This document shows, in pieces, positions 11,355 to 20,537 of a DNA stretch of 64,000 nucleotides. The notes below the pieces were generated by a model. It did no database searches and was not told the DNA's origin. It saw nothing but the letters and a program-made list of their open reading frames with translations. The DNA is from Flavobacteriaceae bacterium (GTDB lineage: Bacteria > Bacteroidota > Bacteroidia > Flavobacteriales > Flavobacteriaceae), in the NCBI GenBank assembly GCA_029248885.1, contig JAQWIL010000009.1, positions 17,737 to 81,736 of the forward strand, in the 5' to 3' direction. How positions within the stretch are numbered: the first letter of the stretch is position 1; every line of letters begins with the position of its first letter. Both the position numbers and the translations under genes were made by a program.

Positions 11355-12935
11355 ATGCAACGGGGACTCTTTACTTTATTAATTTCATTGATGACACTTT
11401 CTCTGCTTGGGATTATTCTCATCCAACGTTCATGGATCAACAAAAATGAAAGCAATTTTGAAAGACAGTTTGGACTGAGTGTAAGTGCCGCTATTTCCGA
11501 AGTTTCATCGCAGATTAAAGAAAGAGAATTACTTGACTATTTATCTGTGTACCAAAAAATGATTGACAGTATTGGCTCCCCAAAATATTCAGAGCTGACA
11601 GAGGTTTTTGAATATATCGATCGAAGTCCCAACTCCGATATTTCTTACTTGTACCAACAAGGAATCATAGAAGATAACTATGATATTTCGCTCCAAACAT
11701 TTGATTCTTTAAGTAACGATTCTGCTCCCATCCTCGATTATCGCAGGATTAAGTCACTGACCATTATTGATGAGAGTTTTGAAAATGAGGTTCAAAACAT
11801 GAGCTCTGCCGAACGACTACAGCGTATTGAAAGGATGTCAACGATGGATAAAGCTCGTTATGAAACGATTTTCATGGACTTTGCACAAACAAAGCCAATC
11901 CAAATGCGGATAAACAACCTAGAGTTGGAACTCCTCCTAAGGCAAGAGCTTCTTCTTCGAGAAATCAAAATCCCCTTTGAATTTCGTGTTTTTGATGGGA
12001 ATCAAGTTACGGATGTCGGTTCTGAAAACTATTTGTCTGTCCTCAACGAAAGTCAGTTTAAGACTCCTTTGTTTATTCGTGATGACGAAACACACCGCTA
12101 CGAGTTGCGGTTGGCATTTCCCAATTTAGATCGATTTATTGAAGAATCTGTTTATAATACGCTTTTGCTGTCGCTGCTGTTTACCTTTATTATTATTATT
12201 GTTTTTACGACATCTCTTTATCAGATTATTAAGCAAAAAAAGATTTCAGATATCAAATCAGATTTTATCAATAATATGACACATGAGTTTAAAACACCAA
12301 TTGCGACAATTCATTTGGCTCTAGATGCACTGAAAAATAAAGATGTTTTTAAAGACTCAAAAAAATCGTTAGGCTATCTCGATATGATAAGAGAAGAAAA
12401 CAAACGGTTGCATACACACGTTGAAAATGTCCTCCAAATTTCTCAACTGGAAAAACAAGAATTAGACTTAGCCAAAGAAAGTATAGACCCGCACAAAACC
12501 ATACAAAATGCCCTTGATCACGTACGCTTGATCATTGAAAATCGTGGTGGAAAGCTCAGTCAGCGTTTTACCTCCAAATCCATCCAATTGTTGATTTCGC
12601 CAATCCACATGACAAATGTGTGGGTAAACCTCTTAGACAATGCGATTAAATACTCAAATGAACAACTGATCGTTGATGTAGAAACTATTGTTGATGACAA
12701 GGGATTTCTTGTTAAAATCAAAGACAAAGGGATAGGGATGAGCGCAACTGTTCGCAAGCGAATATTTGATAAATTTTACAGAGAATCATCTGGAAATGTT
12801 CATAATGTGAAGGGTCATGGTTTGGGGCTGGCATATGTCAAGCAAATTGTAAATATGCATTCTGGCACGATTTCTGTTTTAAGTACTCCGAACCAAGGAA
12901 GTACATTTACCGTATTTTTACCTTTCAATAAGTAA
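11355..12935 (+). CDS. Sensor histidine kinase
   Basis: A 526-residue membrane kinase. TM1 spans about residues 5-24 and TM2 about 268-290; between them lies a helical periplasmic sensor domain of roughly 240 residues that I do not recognise. No HAMP domain is evident. The HisKA phospho-acceptor is H310 in NNMTHEFKTPI, and the HATPase domain has the N box (VWVNLLDNAIKYS), G1 (KDKGIGM) and G2 (GHGLGLAYV). The response regulator follows 5 nt downstream. The ATG at 11355 is preferred over a TTG two codons upstream. The architecture resembles RprX-type Bacteroidota kinases, but the signal is unknown. Confidence 0.93.
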   Translation: MQRGLFTLLISLMTLSLLGIILIQRSWINKNESNFERQFGLSVSAAISEVSSQIKERELLDYLSVYQKMIDSIGSPKYSELTEVFEYIDRSPNSDISYLYQQGIIEDNYDISLQTFDSLSNDSAPILDYRRIKSLTIIDESFENEVQNMSSAERLQRIERMSTMDKARYETIFMDFAQTKPIQMRINNLELELLLRQELLLREIKIPFEFRVFDGNQVTDVGSENYLSVLNESQFKTPLFIRDDETHRYELRLAFPNLDRFIEESVYNTLLLSLLFTFIIIIVFTTSLYQIIKQKKISDIKSDFINNMTHEFKTPIATIHLALDALKNKDVFKDSKKSLGYLDMIREENKRLHTHVENVLQISQLEKQELDLAKESIDPHKTIQNALDHVRLIIENRGGKLSQRFTSKSIQLLISPIHMTNVWVNLLDNAIKYSNEQLIVDVETIVDDKGFLVKIKDKGIGMSATVRKRIFDKFYRESSGNVHNVKGHGLGLAYVKQIVNMHSGTISVLSTPNQGSTFTVFLPFNK

Positions 12936-12940
12936 GTCAA

Positions 12941-13642
12941 ATGATTTCGAAGAATAAACAAATCTTATTGGTCGAAGATGATGCCAACTTCGGGACAGTA
13001 CTAAGAGATTATCTTCAATTGAATGGCTATAAAGTTGTGCTAGCCAGAAATGGGCTTGAGGGTTTTGAAAAATTTAAAAAAAATCAATTTGACATCTGCA
13101 TTTTAGATGTGATGATGCCTTACAAAGATGGTTTTACCCTTGCCAAAGAGATTCGATCAAAAGACAAAACCACTCCTATTGTTTTTTTGACGGCAAAGTC
13201 CATGAAAGAGGATGTGTTGAAGGGATACAAAATAGGGGCTGATGACTATTTGACAAAGCCTTTTGATGCAGAGATTCTTTTGAAGAAATTGGAAGTCCTG
13301 ATTCAACGTATCCAAAAAATTGTACAAAAATCCAAACCCAAATCTCGAATCGTGATTGGAGACTTTATTTTTAATCCTCGTCTGCGAACGTTGACATACA
13401 AAAAGAACTCATCGACAAACCTTTCACCGAAAGAAAATCAACTACTACTGATGTTGGTTGAGACCCAAAACGACTTGCTGTCTCGCAACAAAGCACTCGA
13501 AGAAATTTGGAATGACGATAATTACTTTACTTCTAGGAGCATGGATGTGTACATCGCCAAGTTGCGTAAGTATCTCCGCGAAGATGCCTCTGTTGAAATT
13601 GCAAACATTCACGGAGAGGGGTTCCGACTAATTACGAGCTAG
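12941..13642 (+). CDS. OmpR/PhoB-family response regulator
   Basis: A 233-residue DNA-binding regulator, partner of the kinase immediately upstream. The receiver domain has the acidic pair VEDD, phospho-acceptor D56 (ILDVMMP), T/S in FLTAKS and the conserved lysine in LTKPF. The C-terminal winged-helix domain (residues about 135-232) includes LSPKENQLLLML and the recognition region SRSMDVYIAKLRKYL. Its stop codon shares the palindrome CTAG (13639-13642) with the stop of the convergent xerD gene, so the two transcripts must overlap. Confidence 0.95.
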   Translation: MISKNKQILLVEDDANFGTVLRDYLQLNGYKVVLARNGLEGFEKFKKNQFDICILDVMMPYKDGFTLAKEIRSKDKTTPIVFLTAKSMKEDVLKGYKIGADDYLTKPFDAEILLKKLEVLIQRIQKIVQKSKPKSRIVIGDFIFNPRLRTLTYKKNSSTNLSPKENQLLLMLVETQNDLLSRNKALEEIWNDDNYFTSRSMDVYIAKLRKYLREDASVEIANIHGEGFRLITS

Positions 13643-14526
13643 GAACGCGGGTGAAATTTTTCAAGCGTTTGTTGTAAATGCTTTCTGCTCATATGCAAAT
13701 ACCTCTCAGTCGTTGTGATACTACTATGACCCAACATCTGTTGCACAGAACTTATATCAGCACCATTTTCAACGAGATGTGTCGCAAATGAATGCCGTAA
13801 ACTATGCGGGCTAATGGTTTTTTCTACCCCAGCATTTTCTGCCCCTTTTCTCACGATAATAAAAATCATATTTCGCGTGAGTTTTGCCCCTCTGTTGTTT
13901 AAAAATAAGATGTCACTGAATCCTTTTTTTCCTTCGGATCGAATTGTTAAATAACGCCGAATTGATTCTTGACCTATCCGTCCAATGGGGACAAATCGCT
14001 CTTTGTTGCCCTTGCCAACTACTTTGATCAAACCCTCGTCAAAAAATAAATCTGAACATCGAAGGTTAACGAGCTCACTGACTCGCAACCCGCAGGAGTA
14101 CAACATTTCGAGTATGGCAGTATTTCTGATGTCTATTGGTCGATCTGCAGCAAAGCTACTGAGAAGATTTTCGACTTCTGAGATGGATAAGGTAACTGGT
14201 AGGACAGACCCGATCTTAGGCGGTTCAACTAAAGTGACGGGATTGCTGCTCCGCAAACCCTCAACCATAAGAAAATCAAAAAATGTACGAAGACCGGAAA
14301 GCAATCGAGATTGGGATGACGGTTTCACTTCTTTGGCAGCATCATAAATGAATTTCAGCAAATCGGAAGACGAAACTTTGGTCGGACCAATTGCGATATT
14401 GTTAGTCTCAAAATAGGCAACTAGTTTTTGCACGTCATACACATAGTTGACCACCGTGTTTTCAGAGAGTCCACGTTCGAGAAGTAAGTATGATTTAAAA
14501 GCTTGAATACCTTCACTCCAATTCAT
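13639..14526 (-). CDS. xerD: Tyrosine recombinase XerD
   Basis: A 295-residue site-specific recombinase that resolves chromosome dimers at dif. An N-terminal SAM-like DNA-binding domain precedes the catalytic domain, which has the full tetrad: R in SCGLRVSELV, K near GKGNKERFVP, HxxR in HSLRHSFATHL, H in MLGHSSI, and the nucleophile Y in TTERYLHMS. Size and position divergent from aroQ fit the chromosomal Xer protein rather than a phage integrase. XerC cannot be ruled out from sequence alone. Confidence 0.9.
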   Translation of the reverse strand: MNWSEGIQAFKSYLLLERGLSENTVVNYVYDVQKLVAYFETNNIAIGPTKVSSSDLLKFIYDAAKEVKPSSQSRLLSGLRTFFDFLMVEGLRSSNPVTLVEPPKIGSVLPVTLSISEVENLLSSFAADRPIDIRNTAILEMLYSCGLRVSELVNLRCSDLFFDEGLIKVVGKGNKERFVPIGRIGQESIRRYLTIRSEGKKGFSDILFLNNRGAKLTRNMIFIIVRKGAENAGVEKTISPHSLRHSFATHLVENGADISSVQQMLGHSSITTTERYLHMSRKHLQQTLEKFHPRS

Positions 14527-14540
14527 ATTCGAAGATACAT

Positions 14541-14571
14541 TTTATTTACAACGGCTTTATGTCTATTTTTG
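14541..14571 (+). promoter_or_regulatory. Putative Bacteroidota-type promoter of aroQ
   Basis: A -33-like TTTA (14541-14544), a 19 nt spacer, and a perfect -7 box TATTTTTG (14564-14571, consensus TAnnTTTG). The transcription start would fall only a few bases before the ATG at 14579, so the mRNA may be nearly leaderless. Confidence 0.55.
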
Positions 14572-14578
14572 CAACAGC

Positions 14579-15001
14579 ATGAATATAGCAATTCTTAATG
14601 GTCCAAACCTAAACCTATTGGGAAAACGGGAACCTGACGTCTATGGAAACAAAGATTTTGATCAATATTTCGGTCAATTACAATCCTTATTTCCAGAAAT
14701 CAATTTGACTTACTATCAGTCCAATGTGGAGGGGGAGCTCATCAATGAGCTTCAGCGCGTGGGCTTTGACGTTGATGGTATTATTTTAAATGCTGCGGCA
14801 TACACCCACACTTCAGTTGGTATTGGAGATGCGATCAAAGCAATATCAGCACCAGTTATTGAGGTGCATATTTCGAATACTTTTTCTCGAGAGGAATTTC
14901 GCCATACTTCCTTTGTAACGCCAAACGCAAAAGGGTTAATCCTCGGATTCGGATTGGACGTTTATCGCTTGGCGATTGAAAGCTTTTTGCCGAAATCTTA
15001 A
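14579..15001 (+). CDS. aroQ: 3-dehydroquinate dehydratase, type II
   Basis: Dehydrates 3-dehydroquinate to 3-dehydroshikimate in the shikimate pathway. The 140-residue protein starts with the type II signature NIAILNGPNLNLLGKREPDVYG, which includes the catalytic arginine and tyrosine loop. It has the YQSNVEGELIN motif, NAAAYTHTSVGI, and the histidine region VIEVHISN...REEFRHTS. It is divergent from xerD. Its stop codon shares TTAA (14998-15001) with the stop of the convergent SDR gene. Confidence 0.96.
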   Translation: MNIAILNGPNLNLLGKREPDVYGNKDFDQYFGQLQSLFPEINLTYYQSNVEGELINELQRVGFDVDGIILNAAAYTHTSVGIGDAIKAISAPVIEVHISNTFSREEFRHTSFVTPNAKGLILGFGLDVYRLAIESFLPKS

Positions 15002-15855
15002 ATCGGACGGTGCCGGTTTGTAGAGCTAAGAGTTTTGTGTACCAACCAATCCGAAAGCTTATCTGGAAAATAATAAGCCATTAGTTCAAATACAAACTTC
15101 CCTTTGTGGACGATATATCGCGTCTTTGGCCTCTTAGTGACCAAACACTTGGCAATCAGTTTGGATACTTTTTCTACAGGAAGGGCATTGCGTTCGGCGT
15201 TCTCTATGATTTTATCGGCTTTTTGAAGGACTTCATAGTAATCAGAATCTTTAAACTCATCCATTTTGTTCAGATTCTTCTTCCAAATTTCGGTTTTGAT
15301 GGGGCCAGGTTCTATTGCGATCACTTTGATGCCGTATTGCCTTAGCTCTCTGCGATAAATATCCGTCATACTTTCCAAAGCATGTTTTGATATACTGTAT
15401 GCACCGTTAAAAGGTGAATTAAACAGTCCTGAAACAGAACTGATATTGATGATGCGCCCAAGTGGTTTGCTCGAATTGAGCTTGGCTCCAAGTAGGGGGA
15501 GAAAAAGATTGGTAATTCTTCTTATGGATTTTACATTGACATCGAGCTGCTTTTCAAATTGCTCCTCTGAGAGATGCTCCAGCGGTCCTGGAACTGCAAT
15601 GCCAGCATTGTTAATTAACCCCGCTAAAGTTTCACATTGTTCAAAAACAACCTTTGAAGCTTTGACAACATCATCATGGTTTTGCACATCGAACTGCAGT
15701 GGCGTAAATCGATCAGGATAAATTTTTGAAAGCTTTTCTGCATCAGCTTGTTTTCTGACACTCCCAAAAATATGATACCCTTTTGCGTGTAAAATATCGA
15801 GGGAAGCCCTACCGATACCTGATGAAACTCCTGTGATAACGACATTTTTTGTCAT
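14998..15855 (-). CDS. SDR family oxidoreductase
   Basis: A classical short-chain dehydrogenase/reductase of 285 residues. It has the Rossmann motif TGVSSGIGRA near the N-terminus, NNAG (LINNAGIAVPG), the catalytic S (INISSVSG) and YxxxK in YSISKHALE. The C-terminal YFPDKLSDWLVHKTL is typical of the retinol dehydrogenase-like subgroup. Substrate unknown. I chose the ATG at 15855 (MTKNVVITG) over a GTG at 15888. Confidence 0.9.
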   Translation of the reverse strand: MTKNVVITGVSSGIGRASLDILHAKGYHIFGSVRKQADAEKLSKIYPDRFTPLQFDVQNHDDVVKASKVVFEQCETLAGLINNAGIAVPGPLEHLSEEQFEKQLDVNVKSIRRITNLFLPLLGAKLNSSKPLGRIINISSVSGLFNSPFNGAYSISKHALESMTDIYRRELRQYGIKVIAIEPGPIKTEIWKKNLNKMDEFKDSDYYEVLQKADKIIENAERNALPVEKVSKLIAKCLVTKRPKTRYIVHKGKFVFELMAYYFPDKLSDWLVHKTLSSTNRHRPI

Positions 15856-15959
15856 GATTTTTGATTTTTTCAGGATGAAACGATACACTAAATATAGGAA
15901 ACGAAAGTAGGATTCACTTTATCCTGAACAGCTTTAAATGATACTGTAAGCGTTATGAT

Positions 15960-17351
15960 CTAAATATGGATCACTTCGTCATAAGCAGCAGCAACTGCCT
16001 CCATTACCGCTTCACTCATGGTAGGGTGGGGGTGAACTGCTTTTAAGATTTCATGACCAGTGGTTTCGAGCTTTCGCCCAACGACGGCTTCTGCAATCAT
16101 ATCGGTAACTCCAGCCCCAATCATGTGACAACCTAGCCATTCACCGTATTTGGCATCAAAAATAACTTTCACAAAACCATCTGTATGACCTCCAGCCTGT
16201 GCTTTTCCAGATGCCGTAAAAGGAAATTTACCAACTTTAATCTCAAATCCCTTTTCTTTGGCTTGCTCCTCTGTATATCCGACTGAAGCGACTTCTGGGA
16301 AACAGTAGGTACAGCCTGGAACATTGTTGTAATCGATAGGTTCTACATGTTGACCTGCAATTTTTTCAACACACAAAATCCCTTCTGCAGAGGCAACATG
16401 AGCCAGTGCCTGACCAGAAGTTACATCACCAATGGCGTAATAGCCAGGGAGGTTGGTTTGATAGAAATCGTTAACGATGATTTTATCTCGATCCGTAGCA
16501 ATACCGAGCTCTTCCAGACCAATATTTTCTATGTTTGTTTTGATTCCAACAGCAGACAAAACAATATCCGCGCTTAGCACTTCCTCTCCTTTGTCAGTTT
16601 TTACGGTTGCTTTAACCCCTTTGCCACTGGTGTCGACTTTGGTGACTTCTGCACTCGTCATTACTTTGATTCCGCTTTTTGTGAAACTTCGCTCCATTTG
16701 TTTTGAAATTTCTTCATCCTCCACTGGGACAATTCGCGGCATATATTCGACAATAGTCACATCCGTTCCCATTGCGTTGTAGAAGTATGCAAATTCGACG
16801 CCGATTGCACCTGAACCTACAACAATCAATTTTTTTGGTTGCTTGGGCAGTGTCATTGCTTCTCGATAGCCAATGACTTTCTTCCCATCTTGTGGAAGAC
16901 TGGGAAGTTCTCTAGCACGCGCTCCAGTTGCAATGATGACATGGTCGGCTTCGTATACTGTTTCGGTTCCACCTTCACTGGCAACAGCTACTTTTTTACC
17001 AGCTTTGAGTGTGCCGAAGCCCATGATGACTTCAATTTTGTTTTTCTTCATCAAAAACTGAACGCCTTTGCTCATCGTTCCAGCAACATTTCGACTTCGG
17101 TTGACAACCGCATCGAAATCTTTATCGTAGTTTTCTATGGTCAATCCATAGTCATCTGCATGTTTAAGATATTCAAAGACCTGAGCGGACTTTAGAAGTG
17201 CTTTTGTGGGAATGCATCCCCAGTTTAGACAAACACCGCCTAAGCTTTCCTTCTCAATAATGGCGGTTTTAAAGCCCAATTGAGATGCGCGAATTGCGGT
17301 TACATACCCTCCAGGACCACTTCCTAAAACAATAACGTCAAACTTACTCAT
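15960..17351 (-). CDS. lpdA: Dihydrolipoyl dehydrogenase (E3)
   Basis: FAD enzyme that reoxidises dihydrolipoamide in the 2-oxoacid dehydrogenase complexes and the glycine cleavage system. The 463-residue protein has the FAD-binding GSGPGGYVTAIRA, the redox disulfide CLNWGC (CxxxxC), a second Rossmann GSGAIGVEFA for NAD+, FAD motif YYAIGDV, and the C-terminal catalytic HPHPTMSE. No E1/E2 genes are adjacent, so the gene stands alone. It is preceded by a 64 nt gap after the msrB pair on the same strand. Confidence 0.97.
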   Translation of the reverse strand: MSKFDVIVLGSGPGGYVTAIRASQLGFKTAIIEKESLGGVCLNWGCIPTKALLKSAQVFEYLKHADDYGLTIENYDKDFDAVVNRSRNVAGTMSKGVQFLMKKNKIEVIMGFGTLKAGKKVAVASEGGTETVYEADHVIIATGARARELPSLPQDGKKVIGYREAMTLPKQPKKLIVVGSGAIGVEFAYFYNAMGTDVTIVEYMPRIVPVEDEEISKQMERSFTKSGIKVMTSAEVTKVDTSGKGVKATVKTDKGEEVLSADIVLSAVGIKTNIENIGLEELGIATDRDKIIVNDFYQTNLPGYYAIGDVTSGQALAHVASAEGILCVEKIAGQHVEPIDYNNVPGCTYCFPEVASVGYTEEQAKEKGFEIKVGKFPFTASGKAQAGGHTDGFVKVIFDAKYGEWLGCHMIGAGVTDMIAEAVVGRKLETTGHEILKAVHPHPTMSEAVMEAVAAAYDEVIHI

Positions 17352-17415
17352 GTCAGAATTTTATTTGGCGAAAATACGAAACGAAATATTAACTTAATAG
17401 GGAAAAATGGGATTC

Positions 17416-17808
17416 CTATGATTTGAAATCCAAGCTTGCTGAGTTTACACAATATCTTCTTTGAGATGGGGTAGGACCATCGGGAAACACATGCCCGAGA
17501 TGACCCCCACAATTGCCGCATAAAATTTCAACACGTATCATCCCGTGAGAATGGTCTGGCTCATAGCGTGTTTTGCCATCAATCGCTTCCGAAAAGCTGG
17601 GCCATCCACAATTGCTTTCAAACTTGTTACCACTGGCAAAAAGAGGTTCTTTACAAGCTTTACATAGATAGGTACCATCTTCAAAATGCAAGTTATATAG
17701 ACCTGAATGTGGATATTCCGTTCCTTTTTCTCTCAAGATGCGATACGACTCTTCATCGAGTTGTTCTTTCCAGTCTTGCTCCGATTTGTGAAAAGGATAT
17801 TTACTCAT
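17416..17808 (-). CDS. msrB: Peptide-methionine (R)-S-oxide reductase MsrB, cytosolic form
   Basis: Reduces methionine R-sulfoxide in proteins. The 130-residue protein has no signal peptide and contains both zinc-binding CxxC pairs (CKAC and CGNC), the GWPSF motif and the catalytic cysteine in RYCVNSASLDF. It overlaps the upstream secreted msrB by 8 nt, so the two paralogues form a translationally coupled pair for two compartments. Confidence 0.94.
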   Translation of the reverse strand: MSKYPFHKSEQDWKEQLDEESYRILREKGTEYPHSGLYNLHFEDGTYLCKACKEPLFASGNKFESNCGWPSFSEAIDGKTRYEPDHSHGMIRVEILCGNCGGHLGHVFPDGPTPSQRRYCVNSASLDFKS

Positions 17809-18283
17809 CGTCTAATGCAAATGATAAGGCAACAGAATTGATACAATGCCTTTGCCCTGTGGTTTGTCGGGGACCGTCATTGAACATGTGCCCCAAATGA
17901 CCGCCGCAACTTGAGCAAATCAACTCAATTCTAGTATATCCGAGTTTGTTGTCTTTTCGATAGGAAACGGCGCCTTCTACTGCTCTGTCAAATGCAGGCC
18001 AGCCACTTCCTGAATCGTACTTATTGTCGGATGCATATAGCGGCGCATCACAACCTGCGCATTTGTAAAGACCTTGCTCATAATGGTTGTTATACAGTCC
18101 AGAAAAGGGTCTTTCGGTACCCGCTTCGCGCAATACATAATAGGTGTTGTCTTCGAGTTGTGCTTTCCATTCTACATCTGTCTTTTGGCAAGACAAGTCT
18201 TGCGCTGGCGCATTGAAAGTCTTTGGGTTTTGACTATAAACAGAACAGCAAATACAGGTGAAAATAAATAGGATTGATTTCAT
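17801..18283 (-). CDS. msrB: Peptide-methionine (R)-S-oxide reductase MsrB, exported form
   Basis: A second MsrB, 160 residues, with an N-terminal signal peptide (MKSILFIFTCICCSVYSQ) that predicts a periplasmic or outer-membrane location; the cysteines in the hydrophobic core leave a lipoprotein possible. Zinc pairs CAGC and CSSC, GWPAFD, and the catalytic C in RHCINSVALSF are intact. It overlaps the upstream hydrolase by 4 nt (ATGA) and the downstream msrB by 8 nt. Confidence 0.93.
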   Translation of the reverse strand: MKSILFIFTCICCSVYSQNPKTFNAPAQDLSCQKTDVEWKAQLEDNTYYVLREAGTERPFSGLYNNHYEQGLYKCAGCDAPLYASDNKYDSGSGWPAFDRAVEGAVSYRKDNKLGYTRIELICSSCGGHLGHMFNDGPRQTTGQRHCINSVALSFALDDE

Positions 18284-19152
18284 GGGTGTTGATTTATAAA
18301 TTGAACAATATGTTGTACCGTTTTAGAATCCCTTAGAATCCGATGATGTCCAAGTCCTGATGTCAATAATAGTTCAGAGTTGTTCGCAATTCTGTGAAGG
18401 TCTTTGCTGTAAGCAAAAGGGGTCTCTTTATCGTCTTTGTCATGGACAATTAGCAGCGGTATCTCTAGGTTTTCTAAACTCATGCTTGATGAGTAGCTTT
18501 CAAGGTTCATGCCAAATTGTTTTTCCACAGTTTGTATCATTCGTTCGGTGATCGTATCAGAAAATTGAAGTTGTTCAGAAAACCGATAAAACACATTTCT
18601 AATTTTATCTCCGCTACCAATAATTGTTGCTGATCTCATCGGAATGCCATCTCGCAGAGCGCAAAGCAGTGCCATACTCCCCATAGAGTGAGCAATTGCA
18701 TGGTCAAAAGGACCATATTTTGCATGGACTTCTTTGATGCAAGCGACAAGTTCAACGATATTTGTTTTATTCCCCAAGGATTGACCATGGGCGGGCATAT
18801 CAAATGTAACAATTTCAGCATTTGATTTCCACAGTTCGTCGGCAAAGGCAAAGAGTTGAGTTCCTCGACCACTCCAGCCATGCAGCAACAAGACCTTGGC
18901 TCCTTTACCAGCTAATCTATATACCTGAATTTCTTTATCAATTTTTGGAATATAGCAACTGGTTTTTAATGCACGCTCATGCATTCCCTTTTCACGAATA
19001 GGTCTTTTAAAACGCTGGGGTCGAAAAAATAGATATAAAGCCAACTGAGTAGCAAGAGAAGTTGATAGTTGTTGTGAAAGCCAAACTGCGAAACGAATCC
19101 ATGTGGGAATCCGCAATACAGGGCTTGCATTCTTCTTATTTTCCATAGCCAT
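18280..19152 (-). CDS. Alpha/beta hydrolase
   Basis: A 290-residue alpha/beta hydrolase-fold protein. The oxyanion-hole strand is LLHGWSGRGTQ, the nucleophile elbow is AHSMGSMA (G-x-S-x-G form HSMGS), a likely acid is in LLIVHDKDDKETP and the catalytic His in GLGHHRILRD. Residues about 20-50 carry a hydrophobic segment ending in RFKRPIREKGMHERA, which could anchor it to the membrane. First in a coupled hydrolase-msrB-msrB unit. Substrate unknown; nothing marks it as MenH. Confidence 0.85.
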   Translation of the reverse strand: MAMENKKNASPVLRIPTWIRFAVWLSQQLSTSLATQLALYLFFRPQRFKRPIREKGMHERALKTSCYIPKIDKEIQVYRLAGKGAKVLLLHGWSGRGTQLFAFADELWKSNAEIVTFDMPAHGQSLGNKTNIVELVACIKEVHAKYGPFDHAIAHSMGSMALLCALRDGIPMRSATIIGSGDKIRNVFYRFSEQLQFSDTITERMIQTVEKQFGMNLESYSSSMSLENLEIPLLIVHDKDDKETPFAYSKDLHRIANNSELLLTSGLGHHRILRDSKTVQHIVQFINQHP

Positions 19153-19223
19153 AGCAAATAAAGTTAATCAATTTGAAAAAACAAACATATTATTTTCACT
19201 ATTTTGGTCAACTAAATCCAATT

Positions 19224-20537
19224 ATGGGGCATTTACAAAAAGGAAGTAAAAAACTCATTCGTGCTTGGGCCTCTTACGATTGGGCAAATTCTGTTTACTT
19301 TTTGGTGATCACTTCCACCATATTCCCCATTTATTATGGTTCCTTATTTGGCGATAACCTTTACATTGACGTGTTTGGGCAGTCTCTAAAAAATACTGCT
19401 TTGATAAGTTATACAACTGCAGCTGCCTTCGCTGTTGTTGCGGTTTTGTCTCCTATTTTATCTGGAATTGCTGATTATATAGGAAACAAGAAGTCTTTTA
19501 TGCAATTTTACACTTATGTTGGAGCTCTGGCCTGTGTTGGCTTATACTGGTTCAATCTTGATAATATTTATTTTGGGTTGCTTTGTTATTTTTTCGCCTC
19601 TGTGGGTGCATGGCTGAGTTGGGTTTTTTACAACTCCTATCTTCCGGATATTGCCCATCCCGAACAGATGGACAAAGCGAGTGCGTTGGGCTATTCTTTG
19701 GGTTATGTGGGCAGTGTGTTGTTGTTGCTCGTCAATTTGAGCATGGTTCTCAACCCCAGCATGTACGGAATTGAAGTTAGTTCAACTGAAGCGTCGATTA
19801 AGGCCATGCAATATTCCTTTGTCTGCGTCGGGGTGTGGTGGATACTTTTTAGTCAAATCGCCTTTCGATTTTTGCCTAATGACAATAAATCCAATGCATT
19901 GACAAAAAATATCATTTTTAATGGATACCGAGAGCTTCGTTCCGTTTGGAAAAGTTTTTCAAATCATCCAATTTTAAAAAGTTATATCGGTGCTTTTTTT
20001 GTATTCAGTATGGCAGTGCAGACGGTGATGCTGATTGCTGCTTATTTTGGGGAGCAAGAGGTCACTTGGGGAAGTATGAGTGAAAAACAAACGGGTCTGA
20101 TCGTCAGTATTATGATTATCCAACTGATTGCGATTGTCGGGGCCATACTAACGGCTCGTTTTTCAGAAAAATTTGGCAACCTTCCAGTACTGATCGCCCT
20201 AAACTTTATTTGGGTTATTCTCTGTTTGTATGCTTTTTTTGTTACGACCCCAATACAATTTTACATTGCAGCAGGTTTTGTAGGCTTGTCTATGGGCGGG
20301 ATACAATCCTTGGCCCGATCAACATATTCCAAATACATGCCTAAAACGGATGATACGGCGTCATTTTTCAGTTTTTACAGCACCTCTCAAATGACAGGAA
20401 TCGTTTTAGGAATGTTACTCTTTGGGACAATTGATCAAGTCACCGGGTCGATGCGCAATTCAATTTTATTTTTTCTTTCGTTTTTCTTGATTGGTGCCTT
20501 TCTTTTGATACGTCTTCACCGAAAGTCAGCGGTCTGA
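19224..20537 (+). CDS. MFS transporter, UMF1-like family
   Basis: An integral membrane protein of 437 residues with about 12 hydrophobic segments. The N-terminal WASYDWANSVYFLVITSTIFPIYY is typical of the UMF1 / Atg22-like branch of the major facilitator superfamily. A second family marker is GGIQSLARSTYSKYMP near the C-terminal half. Substrate unknown. I chose the ATG at 19224; an in-frame TTG at 19173 would add 17 polar residues. Its 3' end overlaps the original end of the convergent DUF2807 pseudogene by about 12 nt. Confidence 0.87.
   Translation: MGHLQKGSKKLIRAWASYDWANSVYFLVITSTIFPIYYGSLFGDNLYIDVFGQSLKNTALISYTTAAAFAVVAVLSPILSGIADYIGNKKSFMQFYTYVGALACVGLYWFNLDNIYFGLLCYFFASVGAWLSWVFYNSYLPDIAHPEQMDKASALGYSLGYVGSVLLLLVNLSMVLNPSMYGIEVSSTEASIKAMQYSFVCVGVWWILFSQIAFRFLPNDNKSNALTKNIIFNGYRELRSVWKSFSNHPILKSYIGAFFVFSMAVQTVMLIAAYFGEQEVTWGSMSEKQTGLIVSIMIIQLIAIVGAILTARFSEKFGNLPVLIALNFIWVILCLYAFFVTTPIQFYIAAGFVGLSMGGIQSLARSTYSKYMPKTDDTASFFSFYSTSQMTGIVLGMLLFGTIDQVTGSMRNSILFFLSFFLIGAFLLIRLHRKSAV

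Noticed and set aside
18280..19152. Alpha/beta hydrolase as the missing MenH
   Set aside because: The general fold motifs fit, but there is no MenH-specific signature and the gene is coupled to msrB genes, 18 kb from the men operon.
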